A DNA stretch of 10,303 bases from Flavobacteriaceae bacterium (GTDB lineage: Bacteria; Bacteroidota; Bacteroidia; Flavobacteriales; Flavobacteriaceae). Below are positions 1 to 7,191 of the stretch, piece by piece. Both the position numbers and the translations under genes were made by a program. Location: contig WFMU01000232.1 in the NCBI GenBank assembly GCA_015488935.1, positions 1-10,303 on the forward strand, in the 5' to 3' direction. Under the pieces are notes generated by a model. The model was not told where the DNA came from. It did no database searches and was given only the letters and a program-made list of their open reading frames with translations. Within the stretch, counting starts at the first letter, position 1, and each line of letters begins with the position of its first letter.

Positions 1-49
1 CGCCTTCCGTCTTCCATCTTCTGTCTTCGGTCTTCCGTCTTCCGCTTTC

Positions 50-77
50 CGCCTTCCAACTCCCATCCACCATCTTC
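50..77. repeat. 28-bp composite block within the heptamer array, copy 1
   Basis: Four fixed heptamers in the order CGCCTTC, CAACTCC, CATCCAC, CATCTTC. The same block recurs exactly at 155-182 and 267-294. CAACTCC and CATCCAC occur nowhere else in the array, so the block marks a higher-order repeat. Confidence 0.9.
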
Positions 78-154
78 CGCCTTCCGTCTTCCATCTTCCG
101 TCTTCGGTCTTCCATCTTCCGTCTTCTGTCTTCCGTCTTCGGTCTTCGGTCTTC

Positions 155-182
155 CGCCTTCCAACTCCCATCCACCATCTTC
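155..182. repeat. 28-bp composite block, copy 2
   Basis: Identical to the block at 50-77 and 105 bp (15 units) further on. The intervening ordinary units differ in order, which suggests segmental duplication followed by change of single units. Confidence 0.9.
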
Positions 183-266
183 CGTCTTCGGTCTTCCATC
201 TTCCGTCTTCGGTCTTCGGTCTTCCGTCTTCCGTCTTCGGTCTTCCGTCTTCCGTCTTCGGTATTC

Positions 267-294
267 CGCCTTCCAACTCCCATCCACCATCTTC
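267..294. repeat. 28-bp composite block, copy 3
   Basis: Identical to the other two copies and 112 bp (16 units) from copy 2. It is preceded by GGTATTC, the only unit with an A in the middle. Confidence 0.9.
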
Positions 295-343
295 CGTCTT
301 CCGTCTTCCGTCTTCCGTCCAATCTCTCGTCTCTCCAAAAAAT

Positions 344-2734
344 CTAATCCAAACATTGCTTTCCGCTTTTAAGTTTCACTTCTTTTCCGTTGTATTTAAA
401 AATTCCAGTAGTTCCTTTAGGTAGAATAATATCGCCAGAAACCTTGTTGCCAACCTTTTTTAAATCCACTACAATTTCTCCTTTTGGATGTGGCATTACC
501 GCTTTAAATTTATCCAAACCATTAAAATTTGGCGCAATCATAATTTGTTTAAAATGTTTACTCATTGGATAAATACCAGCAATAATCTTTAAAAAATGGT
601 AATTTGGCGAAGCAGACCATGCATGACATTCCGAGCGAGGTTCGATATCGGTTTCTGCAAAAGTGGTTAAACCTTGGTCAAGCTGATTTGTCCAATTGTC
701 AAGTAAACTCGTATATAAATTTCCCATACCAACTTTTTGCAAAGCATTAAATAAGTAAAATTTGTAGTAGATGGTCGTCTGAATTAAACTTTTATCATCC
801 AATATTTTTTGCATCATTGCTTTTTGTTCGTTTTGCGGAATGGCATCCGTTAAGATTGCCATAATATTGGTGTGTTGCGAAAATTTTTCTTTATTAGGCG
901 TTTCGGCAAACAAGCCTTTTTCGGAAACAAAACAGTTTTTAAACACACTTTGCCGAATGCGTTTTTCTAAAGCCGCATATTTAGCAGCATCTTCGGTATA
1001 ACCCAAATCGGCAAACATTTCCGAAGCCAATTGTAAAGTTTTTACAAACTGCAAGGCAATAGAAGCAGAATAGCCATCATCGGCACCGTCTGGAATACCA
1101 TTGTGAAATCCGGGACTCCAATCTGTAAAATTCCACCATTCCATTTTGGTAGGCATACCAGTAGCATCTACTTTGTTCGACCACCAATCGATAACGGCTT
1201 TCATTCCTGTAATGTATTTTTTAGTAAAAGCGGCATCCTCTTTATACATGTAATGGTCGTGAATCATATTTACCCAAAGTAAGGAGTATGTTGGAATAAT
1301 TTGTACAATATACGAAGGAAACCTACTAGCAGTTAAACCACTTGGCAAACGCGAATTGTCGAACATTTCAATGGCTTTTCGCATCAAACGATCATCGCCA
1401 TCTACACTTAGCGCCACAATTGCTTCAATACGAGTGTCGCCAACATATTGCAATTGTTCGTAATAAGGGTCTATAAAACCTTCTACAGCAGAATTACGAA
1501 GTGTACGCCAAGAGGCATCCCAAATAGCATTTAAAACTTTATTGTCTGTAATAAATTTGGCATTTTCTTTAAACGGATATGCAGTGTAAACATTGTAATA
1601 ATCGTCAATAACTAAGGCTTCATCTTTGGTTTCTATATCTAACTGGATAAATCGAAATGTCCTTTGTCCAATAGGTTTAAAACTTCGATTACTGCCGCCA
1701 TCTGCTTCAATAATATCGTAATAACCTAAAATATGTTTGCCTTCGACTACATTTCTATTGCCTTTTTTCCAATCTTTATCGTACATCGCTTCAGCATAGG
1801 TCATTTTTATGGTACTGCTTTTTCCAAGTGAAAAATGAAGCACAGGATGTCCAATAGTATGGTGTGTTTGGTCTATTAAAATACTTGCTTTGGTATGTGC
1901 GGGAATGGTTAACTTTCCAGTTCCTTTAATAAAATTATTGGTCGCATTTACACCTTTACTTCTTGCAATTTTGCCAAATCGTTGTTTGCTTTCTTCCATA
2001 AATGGAATGGTTCTCGGCACCAAGTACCAGGTACTACCAAATAAAAATCCTCGTCCAACGGCAAACTCTACCGTTCCCAATTTAGGGTTTAGCCATTTAG
2101 AATCGTCAAAATTGGTACTTTTCCAGTTCCATGGATGTTTTTTTGCAATCAACTTTTCACCAGGACCAGCAGCGTAATATCCGCGAAGGGAATCGCTCAC
2201 AAACGGTATGCTTTTAAAACCAGCATCGTTTAAAACTTTCCATTTCGATGCTTTTCCAGTATTTATATTTACAGGATTATTTTTGTCGCCTTGCAAGATA
2301 AATGCCGTTTGAAAAGTCATGGTAGATGCTTTCCGATATTCACCAAAATTAACAACTTCTACAGCAATGGTATTTTTACCAACTTGTAATCTGTTGGCAA
2401 TATTTAAAGTTTCATAGCGATAATGATTAATATCGCTAGTTGATGGACCAGAGACCATATAGTTACCATTAACGTACAAACGATAGCGATTATCTGCCGA
2501 AACATAAATAATAAATTTTTCTGGTTTTGTAGTCAATTCAAAACTACGTCGAAACAAAAATTTACGCGAATCTAAGGTAGATTCTGTAGGATGAGTAATC
2601 CATTGCGAAGTCCATGCGTGTTTTAGTTTGGTAAATTCTTTACCTTGGTGGTTTATTTTTACATTTGATTCTTGTGCAAAAAGACACATTATTGGTAAAA
2701 AAAATGCAATTATTAAAATTTTTAGATTTTTCAT
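344..2734 (-). CDS. Secreted GH78-type alpha-L-rhamnosidase (796 aa)
   Basis: Predicted glycoside hydrolase that removes terminal alpha-L-rhamnose from a glycan, probably in the periplasm. A type I signal peptide covers residues 1-20 (hydrophobic core, then LFA before QES). An N-terminal beta-rich region starting with WTSQWITHP (41-49) holds a jelly-roll-like stretch. A family-typical segment with RTFRFIQL follows at 358-365. The (alpha/alpha)6 barrel begins near 400. Residues 422-433 (DPYYEQLQYVGD) match the GH78 signature with the presumed general acid, here E426. WWNFTDW (533-539) and TTFAE...ECHAWSASP (690-710; candidate base E694, H704) are further GH78 hallmarks. The last 80 residues form the usual C-terminal beta domain. 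The ATG follows the lyase stop by 7 bp, so the two are probably co-transcribed. The stop lies about 20 bp before the heptamer array. GH78 is well supported; the exact linkage cut is not readable. Confidence 0.86.
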   Translation of the reverse strand: MKNLKILIIAFFLPIMCLFAQESNVKINHQGKEFTKLKHAWTSQWITHPTESTLDSRKFLFRRSFELTTKPEKFIIYVSADNRYRLYVNGNYMVSGPSTSDINHYRYETLNIANRLQVGKNTIAVEVVNFGEYRKASTMTFQTAFILQGDKNNPVNINTGKASKWKVLNDAGFKSIPFVSDSLRGYYAAGPGEKLIAKKHPWNWKSTNFDDSKWLNPKLGTVEFAVGRGFLFGSTWYLVPRTIPFMEESKQRFGKIARSKGVNATNNFIKGTGKLTIPAHTKASILIDQTHHTIGHPVLHFSLGKSSTIKMTYAEAMYDKDWKKGNRNVVEGKHILGYYDIIEADGGSNRSFKPIGQRTFRFIQLDIETKDEALVIDDYYNVYTAYPFKENAKFITDNKVLNAIWDASWRTLRNSAVEGFIDPYYEQLQYVGDTRIEAIVALSVDGDDRLMRKAIEMFDNSRLPSGLTASRFPSYIVQIIPTYSLLWVNMIHDHYMYKEDAAFTKKYITGMKAVIDWWSNKVDATGMPTKMEWWNFTDWSPGFHNGIPDGADDGYSASIALQFVKTLQLASEMFADLGYTEDAAKYAALEKRIRQSVFKNCFVSEKGLFAETPNKEKFSQHTNIMAILTDAIPQNEQKAMMQKILDDKSLIQTTIYYKFYLFNALQKVGMGNLYTSLLDNWTNQLDQGLTTFAETDIEPRSECHAWSASPNYHFLKIIAGIYPMSKHFKQIMIAPNFNGLDKFKAVMPHPKGEIVVDLKKVGNKVSGDIILPKGTTGIFKYNGKEVKLKSGKQCLD

Positions 2735-2741
2735 AAATAAA

Positions 2742-3566
2742 TTATTCTAAACCTTTCGGTTTATTTTTAGTTACTTTAAAGTTATCATAATAACAAAAAG
2801 AATCGTTTTTGGGTGCCCAATCTGCGGTGTTACCTCCATGAAATGTCGAAAAATAGAACGAGTCTATTTCACCTAAAGGCGCTAAACGATAACGTACTTT
2901 AGTATCGGACACTACTTTTTTACCGTTTACCCAAACTTCCATAATACCATTAAATTTATCGCTAGTATTCATTTTTAAGTGTTGTGTAATTCGGTACCAT
3001 TTTTCTTTTTCAAAAACGGAATTCATTTCTACAATATCTCCCCATTTGTGCTTCATATCTAGATGATAAAAATATAGGATAATAGCTCCTTTTTCACGCC
3101 ACATATATCTCGCACTCCAGCCTTCGCCTTTATCTGGATGAATTCCGCCAGTATATTTTTCGCCACCGCTAGTTAGTCCAGGGAGTTTGCCACCCAAAGC
3201 AAAATCAAAATTTTTACCGAATTTTACGTAGTAATCTAAATAATAATTGGTTGCTTTTGGTAGCGGTTTATCAAACTGAATACCTCCTTTTTTGGGTCCA
3301 ACGGCTCCTTTTGGATATTTTACTTTTAGCACTTTTCCATGTACTGCATCTTCTACAATGGATGCTTTATCTTCTACAATTTTCCATGTAACGTTTCCAA
3401 CATCGGCAATAAGTTTGGCATCGGTATAAGCTCCAACTACATTTTTTTCGAAGTCAAGGCTAAATACTGGAGTTTCGGTAACTTCTTTATTTGTTGTTGG
3501 TGTGTTACTTTTACAAGCATAATTCATAAGAATTAGGAATGTTAAAATGTATTTTATTGTTTTCAT
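2742..3566 (-). CDS. PL14-type polysaccharide lyase, lipoprotein (274 aa)
   Basis: Predicted endo- or exolyase cutting a uronic-acid-containing polysaccharide by beta-elimination. Known PL14 members act on alginate or glucuronate polymers. Residues 1-17 are a signal peptide and C18 the likely lipidated cysteine; the box NYAC is atypical at -3, so lipidation is likely but not certain. The jelly-roll domain spans about 35-265. GGKLPGL (125-131) contains the PL14 lysine K127. WSARYMWR (150-157) gives S151 and R153, and YFYH (165-168) gives Y165 and Y167. The S-x-R then Y-x-Y spacing of 14 residues equals that of characterised PL14 lyases (Chlorella virus vAL-1, Aplysia AkAly30), so the active site looks intact. 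STFHGGNTADWAP (240-252) and YYDNF close the fold. Next to a rhamnosidase, a glucuronate-rhamnose type substrate is a reasonable guess; ordinary alginate is the alternative. Confidence 0.86.
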   Translation of the reverse strand: MKTIKYILTFLILMNYACKSNTPTTNKEVTETPVFSLDFEKNVVGAYTDAKLIADVGNVTWKIVEDKASIVEDAVHGKVLKVKYPKGAVGPKKGGIQFDKPLPKATNYYLDYYVKFGKNFDFALGGKLPGLTSGGEKYTGGIHPDKGEGWSARYMWREKGAIILYFYHLDMKHKWGDIVEMNSVFEKEKWYRITQHLKMNTSDKFNGIMEVWVNGKKVVSDTKVRYRLAPLGEIDSFYFSTFHGGNTADWAPKNDSFCYYDNFKVTKNKPKGLE

Positions 3567-3621
3567 TATTTTAATTTTTAGTTTGGGCTTTTAGTCAGGG
3601 CTTCATTTGGAATGTTTTGAT

Positions 3622-3654
3622 ATTCAGGGCTTCACTCTAAGTGAAACCCTGAAT
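3622..3654 (-). repeat. Hairpin element, copy 1
   Basis: Palindrome with 15-bp arms around a 3-nt loop; the core is TCAGGGCTTCACT, CTA, then the complement with one change. As minus-strand RNA every position pairs, the single exception becoming a G-U wobble; as plus-strand RNA that position is a C-A mismatch. No T-run follows on either strand, so it is not a standard intrinsic terminator. Confidence 0.88.
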
Positions 3655-3837
3655 CACTACTTTGATATTCGAGCTTCACTTATATTTCAATCTGGGCTTC
3701 ACTTTCCTGAAGTCTCGGGAGTAAAGTCCTGACTCGTTCTGGGTTTGACAGGTCTTTATTATTTATTGAAAAAGCGATTATTATGTATTTCATTTGCTTT
3801 TTTGCATTATTTTTAATTAAGGTTTCACTAATATGAT

Positions 3838-3870
3838 AGTCAGGGCTTCACTCTAAGTGAAACCCTGACT
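3838..3870 (-). repeat. Hairpin element, copy 2
   Basis: The inner 29 bp are identical to copy 1. The pair next to the core is G-C here and T-A in copy 1, a compensatory change that keeps the stem at 15 bp. It is followed at 3875-3889 by an extra right arm in direct orientation. Confidence 0.88.
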
Positions 3871-3931
3871 TTGGAGTGAAGTCCTGACTATAATTAAAGC
3901 CCTGACTTGACTTGTTCTGGGTTTATCTAAT

Positions 3932-3970
3932 CTTTGCACCCTTTGCGTTATCTTAGCGTCCATTGCGGTT
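3932..3970. repeat. CTTTGCG-type degenerate repeat overlapping a gene end
   Basis: Four imperfect units of 9-10 bp: CTTTGCACC, CTTTGCGTTA, TCTTAGCGTC, CATTGCGGTT. The minus-strand stop codon of the deacetylase/esterase gene (3953-3955) lies within the third unit, so the last residues of that protein (NRNGR) come from the repeat. A related three-unit tract in the opposite orientation is at 7151-7173. In my experience such tracts are common between genes in flavobacterial genomes. Confidence 0.6.
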
Positions 3971-6088
3971 AGAATTAATGTTTAGATATTTAAAGATAAA
4001 ATCTTTCGTGTTTTCTACTGCTTTTTCTGATTCTGGTAATAAATAATGTCCTTGCCAAACGTGCCACATGCCTTCATAAACATCGAGTTTTGTTTTTATT
4101 TTTGCATCGTCTAAAACACGATACATACGTATGGCATTGCTCAAAAATATTTCTTTGCTTCCAACCTGAATTAATGTTGGTGGAAATCCTTTAGAAAAAT
4201 TACCATAAACAGGAGAAACATACGGATTTTTAAAATCGCTTTTTGGTGCATACGCTAAGGCTGCATTTTCTAAAAAGTTTTCGTTTATTAACGATGGATC
4301 GTTATCTGCCAAAGTAAAATAAGTATCTCCAATTTCGTCAATATCTGTCCATGGCGACCACAATACCAAAGCTGCTGGTAGTGTTATACCTAAATCTCTC
4401 ATTTTAATTATACTTCCTGCTGCAAGTCCGCCACCAGCAGAATCGCCATAAATAGCAATATTTTTGGCATCGTATTGTTTTAAAAGACCTTTGTAAAATT
4501 GTATTACTTCGTTTGTAATTTGTTTGTATTTTGCTTGTGGTGCTAAGGTATAATCTATGGCTATTATTCTTAATCCAGAAGTTTCTGCAAGAGGCAATAT
4601 GGATGCTAAAGTAGCTTCGGCATGTAAAACAACGTAGGCACCTCCGTGAATATAAACAATTACTTTGTCGCTTTTTTTATAGTTTTTTGGATGGATGTCT
4701 ATGGCTCTAATACCACCTACAAAAATAGTATCGATACTTGGTTGGTATTTGTTTTTTATAGGTTGTAATCCGTTTAGTACTGCTTTATCTATATTGTCTT
4801 GAAATTTTTTCCATTCGCTATGTGGTGCGTTAGCTTTTGGTGTTTTTGCTGTATTTCTATCGGAGCGTCTTTTTGCTTTTAGTATTTCTTGAGCTTCTTT
4901 AGAAATGGTTGTTGGTACATAAAAGGCATCTTGCAATGTGGTTTTTTCGTATCTTGTAATGGCATTATTTACAGGAATATTTTCAGCTGTTTTTGCTAAT
5001 AGTACAACCTTACCACGATCTGGAACTGCTTTTACTAAGACATATTTATTAAAATTATAGGTAATTATTTTATGTGCGATTGTTTTTCCGTTTTGTGTTG
5101 CTTTGGCACTAATCCAGTTATTTGGAACACGAATTTTTACCGTTAATGGCATATCGTAAATGGCATCTTGCATTTTATCGGTTAGTATAAAGTTAATACT
5201 ATCTTCTTCATTTTTGGTAACTTTAAGTGTGTGTGTGGCGTATTCTTGTGCGTATTTTGCTACTTCTGGAAAAGTACCTATCCACAATTTGTCTTCTTTT
5301 TGTTTGAGGTAATTTAGAAATTTATCGGTGGTTTGTTGTAATTCTGGTGTGTTTACATTATGAAAATGGGTGCTCCCCCAACCACGATAATAGTTGATAT
5401 CTTCTAGTTTTGCACTTTTATTGAGTAATGGCAATATGTAATGATTTCTTGTACTGTCGTTTGTATAAATATGTGGATTAGAAATACTTCGAATTTGCTT
5501 AAAGTCTATTTTATTTGCTGGATTTAGTGTTCCAATAACACCACGACTTGCAATAAAGAGTTTGGCTACTTCGTTTACGTTTCCTTGTCCCCAAGGATAG
5601 GCATAGGTTACACATTGTTGGTTTTTAATGTGTTTTTCAATTTTTTCTTTGGTTGCTTTTAGTCGTTTGCAGTAGGCTTTTATACTTGGGTTTTTCTGAT
5701 TTTCTTTTGGATGGTCGTACCAATTTTGGTCGTCGTGTCCTTGGATAGCGTTTCCTTGTTTTGCTAATTCGTTAAATAAATTCCAGTTTTTTACATTCCA
5801 TTTTTCATCTGCTTCGGTAATAACAAACCATGTGTATTTGAATCCGTATTTTTCTTGTGTTTTTTTCCAAAAAGGAATGTCTTGCTCGTTATTATCGTCT
5901 ATAGTAATGGTAAATGCACTTAATTTATCGTCGTTCCAAAGACAGACGGAAGCATCTCCAATGGTTTGTGCCCAAATTTTTTCGGTAATTTTAAATCTTG
6001 GTTTCGTTGTTGTTTCGAGGATAAATTCATCCTGTGAAAACAGATTTGCTGTTTGCAAAATAACAAGTAAAAGAATTATTTTTTTCAT
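3953..6088 (-). CDS. Secreted two-domain polysaccharide deacetylase / HSL-family esterase (711 aa)
   Basis: Two hydrolase domains in one exported chain, predicted to remove acyl groups from a glycan in the periplasm. Residues 1-18 are a signal peptide (KKIILLL core, LFS before QD). About 50-290 is a NodB-like deacetylase domain: TITIDD (D64, D65), GHDDQNWYDHP (H118, H126) and YAYPWGQGN (162-170). The two histidines are 8 apart, not the usual 4, so metal binding may differ from the standard. A linker runs from about 290 to 450. The C-terminal alpha/beta hydrolase has HGGAY (481-485, oxyanion hole), GDSAGGG (548-554, nucleophile S550), VGSKE (642-646) and GMWHVW (673-678, H676). The acid of the triad cannot be fixed from sequence. 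I chose the ATG at 6088, not the upstream in-frame TTG at 6109, because it begins the signal peptide and lies 4 bp after the rhaT stop. The tail ends in a repeat. Confidence 0.82.
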   Translation of the reverse strand: MKKIILLLVILQTANLFSQDEFILETTTKPRFKITEKIWAQTIGDASVCLWNDDKLSAFTITIDDNNEQDIPFWKKTQEKYGFKYTWFVITEADEKWNVKNWNLFNELAKQGNAIQGHDDQNWYDHPKENQKNPSIKAYCKRLKATKEKIEKHIKNQQCVTYAYPWGQGNVNEVAKLFIASRGVIGTLNPANKIDFKQIRSISNPHIYTNDSTRNHYILPLLNKSAKLEDINYYRGWGSTHFHNVNTPELQQTTDKFLNYLKQKEDKLWIGTFPEVAKYAQEYATHTLKVTKNEEDSINFILTDKMQDAIYDMPLTVKIRVPNNWISAKATQNGKTIAHKIITYNFNKYVLVKAVPDRGKVVLLAKTAENIPVNNAITRYEKTTLQDAFYVPTTISKEAQEILKAKRRSDRNTAKTPKANAPHSEWKKFQDNIDKAVLNGLQPIKNKYQPSIDTIFVGGIRAIDIHPKNYKKSDKVIVYIHGGAYVVLHAEATLASILPLAETSGLRIIAIDYTLAPQAKYKQITNEVIQFYKGLLKQYDAKNIAIYGDSAGGGLAAGSIIKMRDLGITLPAALVLWSPWTDIDEIGDTYFTLADNDPSLINENFLENAALAYAPKSDFKNPYVSPVYGNFSKGFPPTLIQVGSKEIFLSNAIRMYRVLDDAKIKTKLDVYEGMWHVWQGHYLLPESEKAVENTKDFIFKYLNINSNRNGR

Positions 6089-6092
6089 TTTA

Positions 6093-7130
6093 TTAAATAT
6101 TATTTCCAATTCCGATAAGGATAGTAGAGCATATAATAACTACCAAACCTAGCCATAAAGTACGCATTGTTTTTTTAGAAACGCCTTTCCATTCTTTAAA
6201 GTATAAACCCCAAAGTGTGCTAAAGATAATAATAAAAGCCATGTGTAGTGTCCAACTTGCAAATTCATATTCTTTTCCTAAAAAGGTGGTTCCCATACCG
6301 TAGAAGAAAAACTGAAAATACCAAGTTACGCCTCCAGCAATGGCTAGTAGGTAGTTTTTCTTTCTGTTTTTAATCGTTTTATCGGTAAAATCTTTAAATG
6401 TTTTGTTTTTAAAACTCAAAATCATGGTCCAAATAAAATTGGTTAAAAATCCACCCCAAAGTATCCAAACGATTACGGGATTATTCTGAAATAAATTATC
6501 GGTTCCTAATTTTAATGCTTCTTCGGCTATTGGTTTTCCAGCTGCTAGTCCGAAAGCAAAACAGGCACTTAATATTCCAGAAATGGTGGCGATAATTAGC
6601 CCTTTGGATAAATTAAATTCTGCTACTGCTTCTTGTTGTTGTGTATCATCTAAATCTTTTTCTTTAAGCATTCCTGCTTTTCCAGCAATGGCAATTCCGA
6701 TAAGGCTTACTAATACACCAAGCAAGACCACTTTTCCTCCATTTGTTGCTACTAAGGATGAAAATGTACCGTTGTAAATAGGTGGTATTAGGGTGCCAAA
6801 TGCTGCTGTAAATCCTAGGGCAACTGCCATTCCTAAACCAATTCCTAGATAACGCATGGATAGTCCAAAAGTTAATGCGCCAATTCCCCAAAGGACCCCA
6901 AATAAGAAGGTGTAAAATTTTACTTCGGAACTGGCTGCGCCCAAAACTTCAAATAGATTTGGAACGGTAATCCATGCCATGATTAATGGTGCAAATACCC
7001 AAGCTGCAAATCCTAGAATTAACCACGAAGTTTCCCATTTCCATTTTTTTATGAGTTTAAACGGAATGTAAAAACTTCCAGCTGCAAATCCGCCGATAGC
7101 GTGTAATAATAATCCTAAAAATGCTCCCAT
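6093..7130 (-). CDS. rhaT: L-rhamnose/H+ symporter RhaT (345 aa)
   Basis: Inner-membrane transporter that imports L-rhamnose with protons. The length matches E. coli RhaT (344 aa). About ten hydrophobic segments are visible. Stretches shared with E. coli RhaT as I remember it include FYxPFK followed by KKWKWETSW (20-37), MRYLGIG (92-98), FGTLIPPIYNG (111-121), EFNLSKGL (171-178), WYFQFFFYGMG (270-280), SWTLHM (292-297) and KEWK (312-315). The charged cytoplasmic loop is at about 151-176. It heads a two-gene unit with the deacetylase/esterase. The 196 bp upstream of its ATG hold two repeat tracts and no promoter I can defend, so it may be read through from the aldo/keto reductase. This gene is the strongest evidence that the locus handles rhamnose. 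Confidence 0.95.
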   Translation of the reverse strand: MGAFLGLLLHAIGGFAAGSFYIPFKLIKKWKWETSWLILGFAAWVFAPLIMAWITVPNLFEVLGAASSEVKFYTFLFGVLWGIGALTFGLSMRYLGIGLGMAVALGFTAAFGTLIPPIYNGTFSSLVATNGGKVVLLGVLVSLIGIAIAGKAGMLKEKDLDDTQQQEAVAEFNLSKGLIIATISGILSACFAFGLAAGKPIAEEALKLGTDNLFQNNPVIVWILWGGFLTNFIWTMILSFKNKTFKDFTDKTIKNRKKNYLLAIAGGVTWYFQFFFYGMGTTFLGKEYEFASWTLHMAFIIIFSTLWGLYFKEWKGVSKKTMRTLWLGLVVIICSTILIGIGNNI

Positions 7131-7150
7131 AGTTTATGATTTATGTATCT

Positions 7151-7173
7151 CGCAAAGCCGTAAAGCCGCGAAG
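7151..7173. repeat. CTTTGCG-type repeat, three 8-bp units
   Basis: CGCAAAGC, CGTAAAGC and CGCGAAG(T) in tandem, about 20 bp upstream of the rhaT start codon. On the minus strand it reads CTTCGCGG, CTTTACGG, CTTTGCGA. It belongs to the same sequence family as 3932-3970, in opposite orientation. Confidence 0.6.
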
Positions 7174-7191
7174 TATTTGTTTTTTATTTTA

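Larger units (their letters stand above)
1..322. repeat. Heptanucleotide tandem array, at least 45 units, open at the left edge
   Basis: From base 1 to 315 the sequence divides into 45 consecutive 7-bp units with no insertion or deletion; a 46th, degraded unit ends at 322. The commonest units are CGTCTTC (15), GGTCTTC (8), CATCTTC (7) and CGCCTTC (5); the rest are TGTCTTC, CAACTCC, CATCCAC, CGCTTTC and GGTATTC. Most variation is in the first three bases, while CTTC is nearly fixed. The plus strand is almost all pyrimidine, so a transcript continuing out of the rhamnosidase gene would be purine-rich (GAAGACG-like). The tract is clearly richer in GC than its surroundings. It begins about 20 bp past the stop codon of the rhamnosidase. 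No stop codon occurs in any frame of the array, so open frames here are not evidence of genes. Function unknown; similar heptanucleotide repeats (STRRs) are known from heterocystous cyanobacteria. Confidence 0.95.
3593..3907. repeat. Cluster of about ten 13-nt inverted and direct repeat arms
   Basis: This fills most of the 386-bp gap between the deacetylase/esterase and lyase genes. Forward arms of the type TCAGGGCTTCACT lie at about 3595, 3624, 3671 (degenerate), 3694 and 3840. Reverse arms of the type AGTGAARYCCTGA lie at about 3640, 3721 (degenerate), 3856, 3875 and 3896. Outermost are AGTCAGGGCTT (3593-3603) and its exact complement AAGCCCTGACT (3897-3907), which resemble terminal inverted repeats of a 315-bp element; I see no target-site duplication. 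Also repeated are TTGATATTC before an arm (3617 and 3662) and TTCTGGGTTT after one (3737 and 3915). No reading frame worth calling lies inside. It may be a MITE-like element or a REP-like cluster. Confidence 0.85.

Noticed and set aside
1..315. Possible repeat protein, since all frames of the array are open
   Set aside because: Stops are absent only because the heptamers lack TAA, TAG and TGA in any phase; there is no start context or domain, and a 7-bp period does not favour one frame.
1..322. CRISPR array
   Set aside because: Units are 7 bp with no spacers; the 28-bp blocks are separated by more array units, not unique spacers, and no cas gene is present.
3622..3870. Hairpins as intrinsic terminators
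   Set aside because: Stems are strong but no U-run follows on either strand.
6089..6109. TTG start giving a 718-residue deacetylase/esterase
   Set aside because: The extra seven residues precede a normal signal peptide and overlap the rhaT end; the ATG at 6088 fits better.
7131..7191. Promoter for rhaT (TTG then TACTTCG, 19 nt apart on the minus strand)
   Set aside because: The downstream box departs from TAnnTTTG at key bases, and part of it comes from the GCAAAG repeat.
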